64,000 nt of DNA from Pseudescherichia vulneris NBRC 102420 (GTDB lineage Bacteria > Pseudomonadota > Gammaproteobacteria > Enterobacterales > Enterobacteriaceae), in contig NZ_BBMZ01000007.1 of NCBI RefSeq assembly GCF_000759795.1, positions 62,001 to 126,000 on the forward strand, read 5' to 3'. The notes under the pieces were generated by a model that was given only the letters and a program-made list of their open reading frames with translations, had not been told where the DNA came from and ran no database searches. Shown in pieces: positions 50,303 to 62,387 of the stretch (within the stretch, counting starts at the first letter, position 1; each line of letters starts with the position of its first letter). The position numbers and the translations under genes were made by a program.

Positions 50303-52315
50303 TTACACCTGAGCACGTTTCACCGCCTTCCCCTTCAGCAGTTTTCTCACCCACAGACGATTAGGATTCAGCGCCGCCAGGGTCTCAGCCTCCAGCGGGA
50401 TCGGCTCGTCGCTCATCTGCGCCGCCAGGATCTCTGCCGCCAGCGGAGCGCTGCACAGCCCGCGTGAACCCAGCGCGCCGAGCATATACAGTCCCGCATG
50501 CACCGGGGCCGAGACGGCATACTCCTGATGCTCGGCCAGATCGGCATAGTTCTCCATGGTAACCGCATAATCGGCGACGTTACCCACCATAGGCAGATGA
50601 TCCCGCGTGGCGCAGCGTACGCCGCAGCGGGCAGATTGGCCGCTGACGTCTACCTCTTTTGCCCACTCCGCCTCGGGGAAGCAGTCGATTAATCGCTGGC
50701 GATTGTGCTGCTGATCCTCTTCGCTGTAGCTCGCCTCCTGCTGACCGCGATGGTAGCTCGCGCCGATGCAGTGCTCGCCGTTAGTGGGATTCTGCGGCGT
50801 CAGGTAGCCGTCATAGCACAGCACCTGACGCAGCGCCGACAGCCCAGGGCGGGCAGGGATGTGGCTCACCTGGCCGCCAACGGCGTAGACCGGCAGGTTC
50901 TCCGTCTGGGTAAACTGATTGACGCGGTGACCGTTCGCCAGCACTACCGTCTGATGGCAGGCGCTTTCGCCTTGAGTAAACGTCAGCTGCCAGCCCGCCT
51001 CTGTAGCAGTGAGGGCGTTCACCTCGGATTGATAACGCACGCGCAGGCCCTGAGAGACCGCCAGCTCTAGCGCGGCGGCGGTAAGCTGGGCTGGGCAGAG
51101 CCAGCCGCCTGCCGGGTACTGAATGCCGCCGCAGCCGGTATCTACGCCGGTGGTCGCCTTCACCGCTTCGGCATCCACCGCCACGGCCACTTCAGGAGGG
51201 AGTGCCAGGCTAAGCATCTGGGCAATCTTCTGCTGGCTCTTTTCGTCCCAGCCAAGCTGGGTGACGCCGCACCAGTCGCGGTCGAACTCAACCGGCAGGG
51301 TATCGTACAGCCTGCGGGCGAAGGTAAAGGCGGCCGGGAAGAAGCGCGCCAGGGCCGGATCGTGGGCGCTCAGCAGAGGATAGAGCGCCCCCTGACGATT
51401 GCCGGATGCTCCCTGAGCGGGCGCATCGTCGGCACAATAAAGGGTCACCTGCCAGCCCCGGCGCAGCAGGGCCAGCGAGAGCAGGGCGCTGGCAATGCCG
51501 CCGCCAACAATCGCGGCCTCCTGACCTGCTGCCGGGGTGCGGGCAAACCATGGCGTGCGCGGGGCGGGGTTCAGCGTCTGCTGCATCTCGCCGGTCAGCA
51601 TCTCGCGCTTGCGGCCAAACCCTTTTCTTTTTTGCATGCTGAAGCCCGCCTCCTGCAATCCTCGACGGACAAACCCGGCGGAGGTAAAGGTGGCGAGCGT
51701 GCCACCGGGGCGTGCCAGGCGGGCCATGGCATTAAACAGCGACGGCGTCCACATCTCTGGGTTTTTCGCTGGGGCAAAGCCGTCAAGAAACCAGGCGTCA
51801 ACCTTCTGGTTGAGGGAATCATCCAGCGCATCGGTTAAGGTATTAATATCGCCAAACCAGAGATCGAGCGTAACGCGTCCGCCTGCCAGCAGCAGACGGT
51901 GGCAGCCCGGCAGGGCGGCAGGCCACTGCGCCTGGAGCTGCTCAGCCCAGGGCGCCAGCTCGGGCCAGTGCCGGTGCGCCTGGGCCAAATCCGCCGCCTT
52001 TAGCGGAAATTTTTCAAAACTGATGAAGTGTAATCTTTGCAGCGTAGCCTGCGGGTGTGCGAGCAGAAATGCATCAAACGCCTGCCACAGCGTAAGAAAG
52101 TTCAGCCCGGTGCCGAAGCCGCTCTCGGCAACGATAAACAGCGGGCGTGGATGCAGCGGAAAACGGGTGCCAAGCTGGTTACCGTCGAGGAAAACGTGGC
52201 GCGTCTCCTCAAGTCCATTATCATTAGAGAAATAGACGTCGTCGAAATCTCGGGAAACAGGTGTACCCTCAGCGTTGAATTCGAGGTTGGCAGATTGTAT
52301 AGCGGTTTGTTTCAC
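50303..52315 (-). CDS. mnmC: Bifunctional tRNA wobble-uridine modification enzyme MnmC
   Basis: Completes mnm5s2U at U34 of some tRNAs. 670 residues. The N-terminal methyltransferase (MnmC2) has the SAM motif [16 protein letters not shown] and [17 protein letters not shown]; the C-terminal FAD oxidase (MnmC1) begins at [18 protein letters not shown] and ends with [19 protein letters not shown]. The GTG at 52315 matches the family start, with the frame open 34 codons further 5'; the ribosome site is weak. Divergent from fabB. Confidence 0.94.
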   Translation of the reverse strand: MKQTAIQSANLEFNAEGTPVSRDFDDVYFSNDNGLEETRHVFLDGNQLGTRFPLHPRPLFIVAESGFGTGLNFLTLWQAFDAFLLAHPQATLQRLHFISFEKFPLKAADLAQAHRHWPELAPWAEQLQAQWPAALPGCHRLLLAGGRVTLDLWFGDINTLTDALDDSLNQKVDAWFLDGFAPAKNPEMWTPSLFNAMARLARPGGTLATFTSAGFVRRGLQEAGFSMQKRKGFGRKREMLTGEMQQTLNPAPRTPWFARTPAAGQEAAIVGGGIASALLSLALLRRGWQVTLYCADDAPAQGASGNRQGALYPLLSAHDPALARFFPAAFTFARRLYDTLPVEFDRDWCGVTQLGWDEKSQQKIAQMLSLALPPEVAVAVDAEAVKATTGVDTGCGGIQYPAGGWLCPAQLTAAALELAVSQGLRVRYQSEVNALTATEAGWQLTFTQGESACHQTVVLANGHRVNQFTQTENLPVYAVGGQVSHIPARPGLSALRQVLCYDGYLTPQNPTNGEHCIGASYHRGQQEASYSEEDQQHNRQRLIDCFPEAEWAKEVDVSGQSARCGVRCATRDHLPMVGNVADYAVTMENYADLAEHQEYAVSAPVHAGLYMLGALGSRGLCSAPLAAEILAAQMSDEPIPLEAETLAALNPNRLWVRKLLKGKAVKRAQV

Positions 52316-52390
52316 GTAAGTTACTCGCGTGGCAGGCAGTGGCACGATCTTAACGATGTCGGCCCGCTGGCGCAAATTTCTCCAGAAATT

Positions 52391-52407
52391 GGCTGATCGG
52401 ACTTGTT
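52391..52407 (+). promoter_or_regulatory. Putative FadR activator site of fabB
   Basis: GGCTGATCGGACTTGTT fits the FadR consensus AGCTGGTCCGACNTGTT in most positions. In E. coli FadR activates fabB from this place. Confidence 0.72.
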
Positions 52408-52408
52408 C

Positions 52409-52426
52409 GGCGTACAACTGTACGCT
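52409..52426 (+). promoter_or_regulatory. FabR operator of fabB
   Basis: GGCGTACAACTGTACGCT is a near-perfect palindrome equal to the FabR site type (GCGTACA/TGTACGC) directly beside the FadR site, 47 bases before the fabB start. Confidence 0.8.
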
Positions 52427-52473
52427 ATCTTGCGAATCGAATCTTATAATAGTGCGAATGACAGAGGTATTGA

Positions 52474-53691
52474 ATGAAACGTGCAGTGATTACTGGCTTG
52501 GGCATCGTTTCCAGCATCGGTAATAACCAGCAGGAAGTCCTCGCATCTCTGCGTGAAGGGCGCTCAGGGATCACTTTCTCCCAGGAATTTCACGATTCCG
52601 GTATGCGCAGCCACGTATGGGGTAATGTAAAACTGGACACCACGGGCATGATTGACCGCAAAGTGGTCCGTTTCATGAACGATGCCGCCATCTACGCCTT
52701 CCTCTCTATGCAGGAGGCCATCGCTGATGCTGGCCTGAGCGAAGAGGTTTACCAGAATAACCCACGCGTGGGCCTGATTGCTGGCTCCGGCGGCTCTTCC
52801 AAAGCGCAGGTCTTCGGTGCGGACGCAATGCGTAGCCCGCGCGGCCTGAAAGCGGTTGGCCCGTATGTGGTCACCAAAGCGATGGGCTCGGCGGTCTCCG
52901 CCTGCCTCGCGACGCCGTTCAAAATCCACGGCGTAAACTACTCTATCAGCTCCGCCTGTGCGACCTCTGCACACTGTATCGGTAACGCGGTTGAGCAGAT
53001 CCAGCTGGGCAAACAGGACATCGTTTTTGCTGGCGGCGGCGAAGAGCTGGGCTGGGAAATGGCCTGTGAGTTCGACGCGATGGGCGCGCTCTCTACCAAG
53101 TACAACGACGATCCGGCGAAAGCCTCCCGTACCTACGACGCTAGCCGTGACGGTTTCGTGATCGCAGGCGGCGGCGGTATGGTGGTGGTGGAAGAGCTGG
53201 AACACGCTCTGGCACGCGGCGCGAAAATCTATGCGGAGATCGTGGGCTACGGCGCCACCTCCGACGGCGCTGACATGGTGGCTCCGTCTGGCGAAGGCGC
53301 GGTGCGCTGCATGCAGATGGCGATGCACGGTCTGGACACCCCGATCGACTACCTGAACTCCCACGGCACCTCTACTCCGGTAGGCGACGTGAAAGAGCTG
53401 GGTGCGATCCGTGAAGTCTTCGGCAACAACAGCCCGGCTATCTCTGCTACCAAAGCCATGACCGGTCACTCGCTGGGTGCGGCGGGCGTGCAGGAAGCCA
53501 TCTACTCCCTGCTGATGCTGGAACACGGCTTTATCGCCCCAAGCATCAACATCGAAGAGATGGACGAGAAAGCAGAAGGCCTGAACATCGTCACCGAGAC
53601 GACCGAGCGTGAGCTGAACACCGTGATGTCCAACAGCTTCGGCTTTGGCGGCACCAACGCCACGCTGGTAATGCGCAAGCTGAACAAATAA
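52474..53691 (+). CDS. fabB: 3-oxoacyl-ACP synthase I FabB
   Basis: Condensing enzyme of fatty-acid synthesis, needed for unsaturated fatty acids. 405 residues (E. coli 406). Active-site Cys in [10 protein letters not shown] near residue 163, the two catalytic His in [12 protein letters not shown] and [11 protein letters not shown], and the GFGGTNA motif near the end. FadR-like and FabR-like sites upstream show control by fatty-acid status. Confidence 0.98.
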   Translation: MKRAVITGLGIVSSIGNNQQEVLASLREGRSGITFSQEFHDSGMRSHVWGNVKLDTTGMIDRKVVRFMNDAAIYAFLSMQEAIADAGLSEEVYQNNPRVGLIAGSGGSSKAQVFGADAMRSPRGLKAVGPYVVTKAMGSAVSACLATPFKIHGVNYSISSACATSAHCIGNAVEQIQLGKQDIVFAGGGEELGWEMACEFDAMGALSTKYNDDPAKASRTYDASRDGFVIAGGGGMVVVEELEHALARGAKIYAEIVGYGATSDGADMVAPSGEGAVRCMQMAMHGLDTPIDYLNSHGTSTPVGDVKELGAIREVFGNNSPAISATKAMTGHSLGAAGVQEAIYSLLMLEHGFIAPSINIEEMDEKAEGLNIVTETTERELNTVMSNSFGFGGTNATLVMRKLNK

Positions 53692-53708
53692 TTGCCCTCC
53701 GGCAAAGT

Positions 53709-53737
53709 AAAAAGGAGCCTTCTGGCTCCTTTTTTTA
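53709..53737 (+). terminator. Rho-independent terminator of fabB
   Basis: AAAAAGGAGCC/GGCTCCTTTTT hairpin with seven T. Confidence 0.87.
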
Positions 53738-53744
53738 TGGCTAA

Positions 53745-55262
<1,518 letters not shown>

Positions 55263-55306
55263 CGGGAAAAGCCAGTCAGCGGCTGCGCTGACTGGCTGGC
55301 ACTGCA

Positions 55307-56371
55307 TCAGGGGATAATCCGCTCGCTCTTGAGTCGATCAAACAGCCCGGTAAATGAATCCAGCGTGCTGCGATAGCCGATAAACCCGGCCTTGCGGCTT
55401 TTACTCATATCGGTAAAGGCCTCCATCGGGCGGCCCAGGTCGGCATCGGTATGCCACCAGGAGACCAGCTTGTTGATGTCCGCCTCACGCAGCTGATGGT
55501 GCGCAGCAATCGTCCGCCAGGCGGCCTCGGCCTCCAGCATCCGACCCTCCAGGGGCATCATCTTCTCAGGGTAGGGGGCGGCCTCAATACCAAAATAGGC
55601 GGCGAGGCGCGGCCACAGCCACTTCCAGCGGAATACGTCACCGTTAACGGCGTTGAAGTCCTCGTTAGCTGCCGTCGGGCTGGTGGCTGCCCATTCCAGC
55701 TGCTCGGCCAGCAGGCTAGCATCGGTCACGTCCGACACGCCGTTCCACTGCTCAGGGGAGCCTGGGAAGATAAAGGGCCAGCCTTTTTCCCGGCACAGGG
55801 TGGCGTAAACCGCCAGCGTCTGGCCCATGTTCATGGCATTACCCAACGCATAGCCGACAATGGTATGCGGACGGTGCACGCTCCAGCGGTAGCCATACTT
55901 CTCTGCCCCGGCGAAAAGCTCGTCCTCCTGGGCATAGTAGAAGTTCTCCACCGGCTGCCGACCCTGCTCTTCGCGGAAAGGGGTCACCGGTACAGCGCCT
56001 TTGCCGTAGGCTTCAAACGGACCAAGATAGTGCTTAAGTCCGGTGACCAGCGCCACGTGTGCCCCGTGTAGACGGTTACCCAGCGCCTCAATGACGTTTT
56101 TCACCATCGCGCCATTCACGCGGATATTCTCTTTCTCGCTCTCCTGGCGCGCCCAGACGCTAAAGAAGAGCGCATCCGGTTTGACCGATTTCAGCGCTTC
56201 GCTGACCGCCGCCGCGTCGGTCAGATCCGCCGTCAGGCTGGTACAGCCCGCGAGCACGTCGCCGCGTCCGCGTGACAGACCGGTAACTTCCCAGCCCTCT
56301 TCCAACAGCTTCTCTGCCAGGGCGCGTCCAATCACGCCGCTGATACCCACTATCAATGCTTTTTTGCGCAT
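55307..56371 (-). CDS. SDR-family oxidoreductase, PRISE-like
   Basis: A 354-residue short-chain dehydrogenase/reductase of the extended, progesterone-5-beta-reductase/iridoid-synthase-like (PRISE) type. Cofactor motif ALIVGISGVIGRALAEKLL, SRG at the end of the second strand (suggesting NADPH), VALVTGLKHYLGPFEAYG, NFYYAQEDELF with the catalytic Tyr, and HRPHTIVGYALGNAMN. Bacterial members act on enones; the substrate here is unknown. It is convergent with the GH1 gene and absent from this place in E. coli. GAGAGC lies upstream of the start. Confidence 0.85.
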   Translation of the reverse strand: MRKKALIVGISGVIGRALAEKLLEEGWEVTGLSRGRGDVLAGCTSLTADLTDAAAVSEALKSVKPDALFFSVWARQESEKENIRVNGAMVKNVIEALGNRLHGAHVALVTGLKHYLGPFEAYGKGAVPVTPFREEQGRQPVENFYYAQEDELFAGAEKYGYRWSVHRPHTIVGYALGNAMNMGQTLAVYATLCREKGWPFIFPGSPEQWNGVSDVTDASLLAEQLEWAATSPTAANEDFNAVNGDVFRWKWLWPRLAAYFGIEAAPYPEKMMPLEGRMLEAEAAWRTIAAHHQLREADINKLVSWWHTDADLGRPMEAFTDMSKSRKAGFIGYRSTLDSFTGLFDRLKSERIIP

Positions 56372-56453
56372 CGCGCTCTCCTCTTAACCAGGCCAGATAA
56401 AAAGCCTAATAGAGAATTGCGTTCTTATCCCGGTTATCTGCGTCAGGTACGCG

Positions 56454-57464
56454 TTAAATCACCAGCCAGATCAGCGCCAGCACCACCAGCAGCGCGATGG
56501 CAATCAGGCCCGGACGGGCAGAGAGCGACTTGAACGACTCCATCACCGGGGCGAACAGTGGGTTGTAGATCGGCTGGATATGACGCGGCTCCAGCAGGGC
56601 TTCGTTACGCTCGGCGCGGCGCAGGAAGATGTGGTTGAGCAGATCCTGCACCTGGGCGGTGGTCAGCACCGTCTGCGGCGTGACCTGATACGTCTGCTGA
56701 GCATAATCCTGAATGCCCTGCCATTCGTGCGCGTCCAGCGGCTGCTTCAGAGCCGACTGCACCGTATGCAGGGTCGGCGCCGTCTGGGTGCTCAACGTCT
56801 GGCGCGCCTGCAGCCAGGTCAGCAGGTGAGCAAACTGCTTGGCCGGGATCGGCTCGCCGGTCTTTGCGCCGGAAAGCTCAATCATCGACTGCCAGATCAG
56901 CTTGCTGGATTCACCCGTGGCGGCAGCCAGCTTGGTGACTGCCTGGTTCAGCGTATTGTGCTCGGCAGGCAGCATCGGGCGATCGGTGGCCGGGCGCTGC
57001 TGCGGCTGGGGGATCGCCAGCTCGCCTTTCTGCAGCATCACCAGCACGGTTTTAAGCTGCTCGGGAGAGAGCTGGCTGAGCGCCGTCTGGCCAAACTGAT
57101 GGCGGATAAACGTGCTCACCGCCTGGCGATTGTTGCCCTGGCCCAGCAGCTCCGTCAGTTGCGAAAGCACCTGGCGGTTGGCGTTATTCTGGACGGCACT
57201 CTCCAGACGCTGGGACAGGCTCTGCTCGGCGGCAGGGAAGTGCCTGGAGAGCAGGGGAGCATCGTTTTTTAAACCCAGATCGTGCTTCACCCCGGCCCAG
57301 ACTTCGGCGCTCTGCTGCTGCGTCAGGGCCACCAGACGGGTAATCAGCCTCTCCAGCACCGTGCGCTGCTGGGTGGAGAGGGGCTGGTCGCCTGCGGCTG
57401 TGGTGGGGGTGGTCGGCTCTTGCCCGGGAGGGCGCGCCGGCGCACCCTGAATGGGTTGCATCAT
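56454..57464 (-). CDS. flk: Flagellar assembly regulator Flk
   Basis: A 336-residue protein with a single C-terminal membrane anchor ([19 protein letters not shown]) and a cytoplasmic body rich in Gln and Leu. It corresponds to E. coli/Salmonella Flk, which prevents premature secretion of the anti-sigma factor FlgM during flagellar assembly. Conserved stretches are [18 protein letters not shown] ... [19 protein letters not shown] and [17 protein letters not shown]. No flagellar genes lie in the window. Divergent from pdxB, as in E. coli. Confidence 0.93.
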   Translation of the reverse strand: MMQPIQGAPARPPGQEPTTPTTAAGDQPLSTQQRTVLERLITRLVALTQQQSAEVWAGVKHDLGLKNDAPLLSRHFPAAEQSLSQRLESAVQNNANRQVLSQLTELLGQGNNRQAVSTFIRHQFGQTALSQLSPEQLKTVLVMLQKGELAIPQPQQRPATDRPMLPAEHNTLNQAVTKLAAATGESSKLIWQSMIELSGAKTGEPIPAKQFAHLLTWLQARQTLSTQTAPTLHTVQSALKQPLDAHEWQGIQDYAQQTYQVTPQTVLTTAQVQDLLNHIFLRRAERNEALLEPRHIQPIYNPLFAPVMESFKSLSARPGLIAIALLVVLALIWLVI

Positions 57465-57586
57465 CTCTGTCCTTCTCTCTTACCTATGCGGCTCGCGTAA
57501 CGGTCTGCGGCATTGTCAGTATGCCTGGCGGCGAGATTATGGCACACTTGCGCCGTTATCTCCCGTTCTCATACAGGTACCGTAAC

Positions 57587-58723
57587 GTGAAAATCCTCGT
57601 TGATGAAAATATGCCTTACGCCCGCGAACTCTTTAGCCGTCTGGGCGAGGTTAAACCCGTTCCTGGCCGCCCGATCCCTGAGGACGAGCTGGCTGACGCG
57701 CAGGCATTAATGGTGCGCTCCGTCACTAAGGTCAATGCGTCACTGCTCAGCGGGACCGCCGTTAAATTTGTCGGTACGGCTACCGCCGGAACCGATCATG
57801 TCGATCAGGCGTGGCTGGGCGAGGCGGGGATTGGCTTCTCTGCGGCACCGGGCTGCAACGCGATTGCGGTGGTGGAGTACGTCTTCTCCGCCCTGTTGAT
57901 GCTGGCCGAGCGCGACGGTTTTACGCTGAAAGACCGCACCGTGGGCATTGTCGGCGTCGGCAACGTCGGGTCGCGTTTACAGGCGCGGCTAGAGGCGTGG
58001 GGCGTGCGCACCCTGCTGTGCGATCCGCCGCGTGCCGATCGCGGCGATGCGGGGGATTTCCGCCCGCTAGAAGCGTTGGTGCGCGAGGCTGATATTCTCA
58101 CCTTCCACACGCCGCTGTTCAAAGAGGGGCCGTACAAAACGCTGCACCTTGTCGACGACGCGCTGATTAGCGCCCTGAAGCCGGGGGCGATCCTCATCAA
58201 CGCCTGCCGGGGCAGGGTGGTGGACAACGCTGCGCTGCTCATGCGTCTGGAGGCCGGGCAGGATCTCAGCGTGGTGCTGGACGTGTGGGAGCCGGAGCCG
58301 GATCTCAACGTCGAGCTGCTCAAGCGGGTCGACATCGGTACGCCGCACATCGCGGGCTATACGCTGGAGGGCAAGGCGCGCGGCACCACCCAGGTCTTTG
58401 AAGCTTTCAGCGCGTTTATCGGCCATCGCCAGCAGGTTGCCCTCGATACCCTGCTGCCCGCGCCGGAATTTGGCCGCATCACCCTGCATGGCCCGCTCGA
58501 TCAGCCAACGCTGAAAAGACTAGCCCATTTGGTGTATGATGTGCGCCGCGACGATGCACCCCTGCGTAAAGTGGCGGGCATCCCGGGTGAGTTTGATAAG
58601 CTGCGCAAAAACTATCTTGAGCGCCGCGAGTGGTCATCGCTCTATATTCAGTGTGATGACGCCGAGGCCGCAAGCCTGCTGCATAAGCTCGGTTTTACCG
58701 CCGTCTATCACCCGACGCACTAA
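57587..58723 (+). CDS. pdxB: Erythronate-4-phosphate dehydrogenase PdxB
   Basis: NAD-dependent step of pyridoxal phosphate synthesis. 378 residues with the GTG start at 57587, the E. coli length; the frame continues 22 codons upstream without similarity. D-isomer-specific dehydrogenase fold: [14 protein letters not shown] motif [17 protein letters not shown], catalytic Arg in [11 protein letters not shown] and His in [16 protein letters not shown], then a C-terminal dimerisation domain. usg follows. Confidence 0.96.
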   Translation: MKILVDENMPYARELFSRLGEVKPVPGRPIPEDELADAQALMVRSVTKVNASLLSGTAVKFVGTATAGTDHVDQAWLGEAGIGFSAAPGCNAIAVVEYVFSALLMLAERDGFTLKDRTVGIVGVGNVGSRLQARLEAWGVRTLLCDPPRADRGDAGDFRPLEALVREADILTFHTPLFKEGPYKTLHLVDDALISALKPGAILINACRGRVVDNAALLMRLEAGQDLSVVLDVWEPEPDLNVELLKRVDIGTPHIAGYTLEGKARGTTQVFEAFSAFIGHRQQVALDTLLPAPEFGRITLHGPLDQPTLKRLAHLVYDVRRDDAPLRKVAGIPGEFDKLRKNYLERREWSSLYIQCDDAEAASLLHKLGFTAVYHPTH

Positions 58724-58789
58724 ACTTATTCTCTTTCGCTCTCCGCCCTGCTGCGGGGAGCGTACTGCTATTGTCTGGAGTAAACCACC

Positions 58790-59803
58790 ATGTCAGAAGG
58801 CTGGAACATTGCCATCCTGGGCGCAACCGGCGCTGTCGGCGAAGCCCTGCTCGAAACGCTTGCTGAGCGTCAGTTCCCGGTGGGCGATCTGTATGCGCTG
58901 GCCCGTCACGAGAGCGCCGGTAAAGATCTGCGCTACGTAGGTAAAACAATCTATGTCCAGGACGCCGCCGAGTTTGACTGGACGCAGGCGCAGCTGGCCT
59001 TTTTCGTGGCCGGTGCGGAGGCTTCAGCTACCTATATTGAAGAGGCGACTAACGCGGGCTGCCTGGTGATCGACGCCAGCGGCCTGTTTGCGCTGGAGCC
59101 GGACGTGCCGCTGGTCGTGCCGGACGTTAACCCGTTTGTGCTGGCCGACTACCGCAACCGCAACGTGATTGCCGTTGCCGACAGCCTCACCAGCCAGCTG
59201 CTGACCGCGCTGAAGCCGCTGATTGAGGAGGGTGGCCTGTCGCGCATCGCCGTGACTAACCTGCTGTCGGTCTCAGGTCAGGGCAAGGCGGCGGTAGATG
59301 CGCTGGCCGGGCAGAGCGCCAAGCTGCTCAACGGCATTCCCGTCGATGAAGAGGATTACTTTGGCCGCCAGCTGGCGTTTAACATGCTGCCGCTACGGGT
59401 TGATGGCGAAGGCAGCGTCCCTGACGAGCGTCGCGTCGTCGACCAGGTGCGCAAGGTGCTCCAGGATGACGGTCTGATGATCTCCGTCAGCAGCGTCCAG
59501 GCACCGGTCTTCTACGGTCACGCACAGATGGTTAACTTTGAAGCCCTGCGTCCGCTAGCGGCGGAAGAGGCACGCGACGCCTTTGCCCGCGGCGAAGAGA
59601 TCGTTCTCTCTGAAGCCGGGGAGTTCCCCACCCAGGTGGGGGATGCCTCCGGGAGTACGCATCTCTCCGTTGGCTGCGTGCGTAACGACTACGGCATGCC
59701 GGAGCAGATCCAGTTCTGGTCCGTTGCCGACAACGTGCGCTTCGGCGGCGCGCTGATGGCGGTGAAGATTGCCGAGAAGCTGGTCCAGGAGTATCTCTAC
59801 TGA
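58790..59803 (+). CDS. usg: Aspartate-semialdehyde dehydrogenase-like protein Usg
   Basis: A 337-residue homolog of aspartate-semialdehyde dehydrogenase with the Rossmann motif [18 protein letters not shown]. The catalytic Cys expected in true dehydrogenases is not seen in the corresponding segment ([13 protein letters not shown]), so it is probably not an active ASADH; function unknown. Same length and neighbours as E. coli usg. Its stop overlaps the truA start by one base (TGATG). Confidence 0.93.
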   Translation: MSEGWNIAILGATGAVGEALLETLAERQFPVGDLYALARHESAGKDLRYVGKTIYVQDAAEFDWTQAQLAFFVAGAEASATYIEEATNAGCLVIDASGLFALEPDVPLVVPDVNPFVLADYRNRNVIAVADSLTSQLLTALKPLIEEGGLSRIAVTNLLSVSGQGKAAVDALAGQSAKLLNGIPVDEEDYFGRQLAFNMLPLRVDGEGSVPDERRVVDQVRKVLQDDGLMISVSSVQAPVFYGHAQMVNFEALRPLAAEEARDAFARGEEIVLSEAGEFPTQVGDASGSTHLSVGCVRNDYGMPEQIQFWSVADNVRFGGALMAVKIAEKLVQEYLY

Positions 59804-60615
59804 TGTCAGAGGTGCAGGAGAAGCCGGTCTATCGGATCGCGCTGGGCATTGAGTACGACGGCAGCAAATATTACGGCTGGCAGCGGCAGAACGAAGTCCG
59901 CAGCGTGCAGGAGAAGCTGGAGAAGGCGCTCTCGCAGGTCGCGAACGAGCCGATCTCGGTCTTCTGCGCGGGCCGCACCGATGCGGGCGTGCACGGCACG
60001 GGGCAGGTGGTGCACTTCGAGACCACCGCCCTGCGTAAAGACGCCGCCTGGACGCTGGGTGTAAATGCGAATTTACCTGGTGACATTGCGGTGCGCTGGG
60101 TGAAAGATGTGCCCGATGATTTTCATGCCCGATTTAGCGCTACGGCTCGCCGTTACCGCTACGTCATCTACAACCAACGTCTGCGTCCGGCGGTGCTTGG
60201 CCAGGGCGTGACGCACTACCATCAGCCGCTGGACGCGGAGCGGATGCACCGCGCGGCCCAGTGTCTGATTGGCGAGAATGACTTTACCTCGTTCCGGGCG
60301 GTACAGTGCCAGTCGCGCACGCCGTGGCGTAACGTGATGCACATTAACGTAACCCGTTACGGTGCATATGTGGTGGTCGATATCAAAGCCAATGCCTTTG
60401 TACATCATATGGTCAGGAACATTGTCGGCAGCCTGATGGAAGTAGGCAGCCACAACCAGCCGGAGAGCTGGATAGCAGAGCTGCTGGCGGCAAAGGATCG
60501 TCGGCTTGCAGCGGCAACGGCAAAAGCGGAAGGGCTGTACCTGGTCGCGGTAGACTACCCCGCCAGGTTTGAACTGCCGGTATTGCCTATGGGTCCGCTG
60601 TTTTTAGCGGACTAA
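59803..60615 (+). CDS. truA: tRNA pseudouridine(38-40) synthase TruA
   Basis: Isomerises uridines 38-40 in the anticodon stem-loop of many tRNAs. 270 residues. The catalytic Asp is in [16 protein letters not shown] near residue 60; [16 protein letters not shown] at the start and [18 protein letters not shown] near 200 are family signatures. Translationally coupled to usg. Confidence 0.96.
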   Translation: MSEVQEKPVYRIALGIEYDGSKYYGWQRQNEVRSVQEKLEKALSQVANEPISVFCAGRTDAGVHGTGQVVHFETTALRKDAAWTLGVNANLPGDIAVRWVKDVPDDFHARFSATARRYRYVIYNQRLRPAVLGQGVTHYHQPLDAERMHRAAQCLIGENDFTSFRAVQCQSRTPWRNVMHINVTRYGAYVVVDIKANAFVHHMVRNIVGSLMEVGSHNQPESWIAELLAAKDRRLAAATAKAEGLYLVAVDYPARFELPVLPMGPLFLAD

Positions 60616-60640
60616 ATGCAGACAGACAAAGGCTAATGAC

Positions 60641-61300
60641 ATGGATTTTATCTACTTTCTGATCGACTTTATCCTGCACATTGATGTGCATCTGGCGGAG
60701 CTGGTGGCCGAATACGGCATCTGGATCTACGCCATCCTGTTCCTGATTTTATTCTGTGAAACCGGGCTGGTGGTCACGCCGTTCCTGCCGGGCGACTCGC
60801 TGCTGTTCGTGGCCGGGGCGCTCTCTGCGCTGCCGAGCAACGATCTCAACGTGCATATGATGGTGATGCTGATGATTATCGCGGCGATCCTCGGCGATGC
60901 GGTGAACTACACTATTGGCCGCCTGTTTGGCGATCGGCTATTTAGTAATCCCAACTCCAAAATCTTCCGTCGCAGCTACCTCGATAAAACCCACGCGTTC
61001 TACGACAAGCACGGCGGCAAGACCATCATTCTGGCGCGATTTGTGCCGATCGTTAGAACCTTTGCGCCTTTTGTGGCGGGAATGGGGCATATGTCCTATC
61101 GTCATTTTGCGGCTTATAACGTCATCGGCGCGCTGCTGTGGGTATTGCTGTTTACCTATGCAGGCTATCTGTTTGGCGATCTGCCGGTGGTACAGGAGAA
61201 TTTGAAGCTGATGATCGTCGCGATTATCGTGCTCTCTATCCTGCCAGGCATCGTCGAAATTATTCGTCATCGACGGGCGGCATCACGACAGGCAAAATAG
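60641..61300 (+). CDS. dedA: DedA family inner-membrane protein
   Basis: A 219-residue polytopic protein, the namesake of the DedA family (SNARE-associated/VTT fold), with roles in envelope lipid homeostasis and proton motive force. Motifs [22 protein letters not shown]-like in the first half and [18 protein letters not shown] with conserved Arg in the second. Part of the pdxB-usg-truA-dedA run; accD follows after 103 bases. Confidence 0.94.
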   Translation: MDFIYFLIDFILHIDVHLAELVAEYGIWIYAILFLILFCETGLVVTPFLPGDSLLFVAGALSALPSNDLNVHMMVMLMIIAAILGDAVNYTIGRLFGDRLFSNPNSKIFRRSYLDKTHAFYDKHGGKTIILARFVPIVRTFAPFVAGMGHMSYRHFAAYNVIGALLWVLLFTYAGYLFGDLPVVQENLKLMIVAIIVLSILPGIVEIIRHRRAASRQAK

Positions 61301-61403
61301 GAAGCCGGCAACGGTTCGACCACTTTTTTGTCCCAAGTTGCCGACTGTTATGTTTTAATGTGCACCATTTATGGGCTACCAGGTTCATGCAGAAAGGTTA
61401 TCA

Positions 61404-62318
61404 ATGAGCTGGATTGAACGAATTAAGAGCAATATTACCCCCACCCGCAAGGCAAGCATCCCTGAGGGCGTGTGGACCAAATGTGACAGCTGCGGTCAGG
61501 TACTTTACCGTGCCGAACTGGAGCGTAACCTGGAGGTCTGCCCGAAATGTGACCACCACATGCGTATGTCAGCGCGTAGTCGCCTGCATAGCCTGCTGGA
61601 CGAAGGGTCCATGGTGGAGCTGGGTAGCGAGCTTGAGCCGAAAGATGTGCTGAAGTTTCGCGACTCCAAAAAGTACAAAGATCGTCTGGCTACGGCTCAG
61701 AAAGAGACCGGTGAGACAGACGCGCTGGTGGTGATGAAAGGCACCCTGCACGAGATGCCGGTTGTGGCAGCGGCCTTTGAGTTTGCCTTTATGGGCGGCT
61801 CCATGGGCTCGGTCGTGGGCGCGCGTTTTGTGCGTGCCGTTGAGCAGGCGCTGGAAGACAACTGCCCGCTGATCTGCTTCTCCGCCTCCGGCGGGGCGCG
61901 TATGCAGGAAGCGCTGATGTCCCTGATGCAGATGGCGAAAACCTCTGCCGCGCTGGCAAAAATGCAGGAGCGCGGTCTGCCGTATATCTCCGTGCTGACC
62001 GACCCGACCATGGGCGGCGTCTCTGCAAGCTTTGCGATGCTGGGCGATCTCAACATCGCTGAGCCGAAGGCGCTTATCGGCTTTGCCGGTCCGCGCGTTA
62101 TCGAGCAGACCGTGCGTGAGAAACTGCCGCCGGGCTTCCAGCGCAGCGAGTTTCTGATTGAGAAAGGCGCGATTGATATGATCGTGCGTCGCCCGGAGCT
62201 GCGCCTGAAGCTGGCGAGCATTCTGGCGAAGCTGATGAACCAGCCTGCGCCCAACCCGGATGCACCGCGTGAAAGCGTGGTCGTACCGCCGGTACCGGAT
62301 CAGGAAGTCGGGATCTGA
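61404..62318 (+). CDS. accD: Acetyl-CoA carboxylase carboxyltransferase subunit beta AccD
   Basis: Transfers carboxyl from biotin to acetyl-CoA, with AccA, in the first step of fatty-acid synthesis. 304 residues as in E. coli. A four-cysteine zinc domain ([13 protein letters not shown] ... CPKCDHH, residues 27-49) precedes the crotonase-type domain with [19 protein letters not shown] and [12 protein letters not shown]. The ATG at 61404 has AGAAAGG upstream. It ends at a strong terminator. Confidence 0.97.
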   Translation: MSWIERIKSNITPTRKASIPEGVWTKCDSCGQVLYRAELERNLEVCPKCDHHMRMSARSRLHSLLDEGSMVELGSELEPKDVLKFRDSKKYKDRLATAQKETGETDALVVMKGTLHEMPVVAAAFEFAFMGGSMGSVVGARFVRAVEQALEDNCPLICFSASGGARMQEALMSLMQMAKTSAALAKMQERGLPYISVLTDPTMGGVSASFAMLGDLNIAEPKALIGFAGPRVIEQTVREKLPPGFQRSEFLIEKGAIDMIVRRPELRLKLASILAKLMNQPAPNPDAPRESVVVPPVPDQEVGI

Positions 62319-62328
62319 TAAATCAGGA

Positions 62329-62356
62329 GGCAGGGCCAGCCGGCTCTGCCTTTTTT
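62329..62356 (+). terminator. Rho-independent terminator of accD
   Basis: GGCAGGGCC/GGCTCTGCC stem followed by six T. Confidence 0.83.
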
Positions 62357-62387
62357 CTTTTCACACTGGCAGCAATCCCCGGGCACT

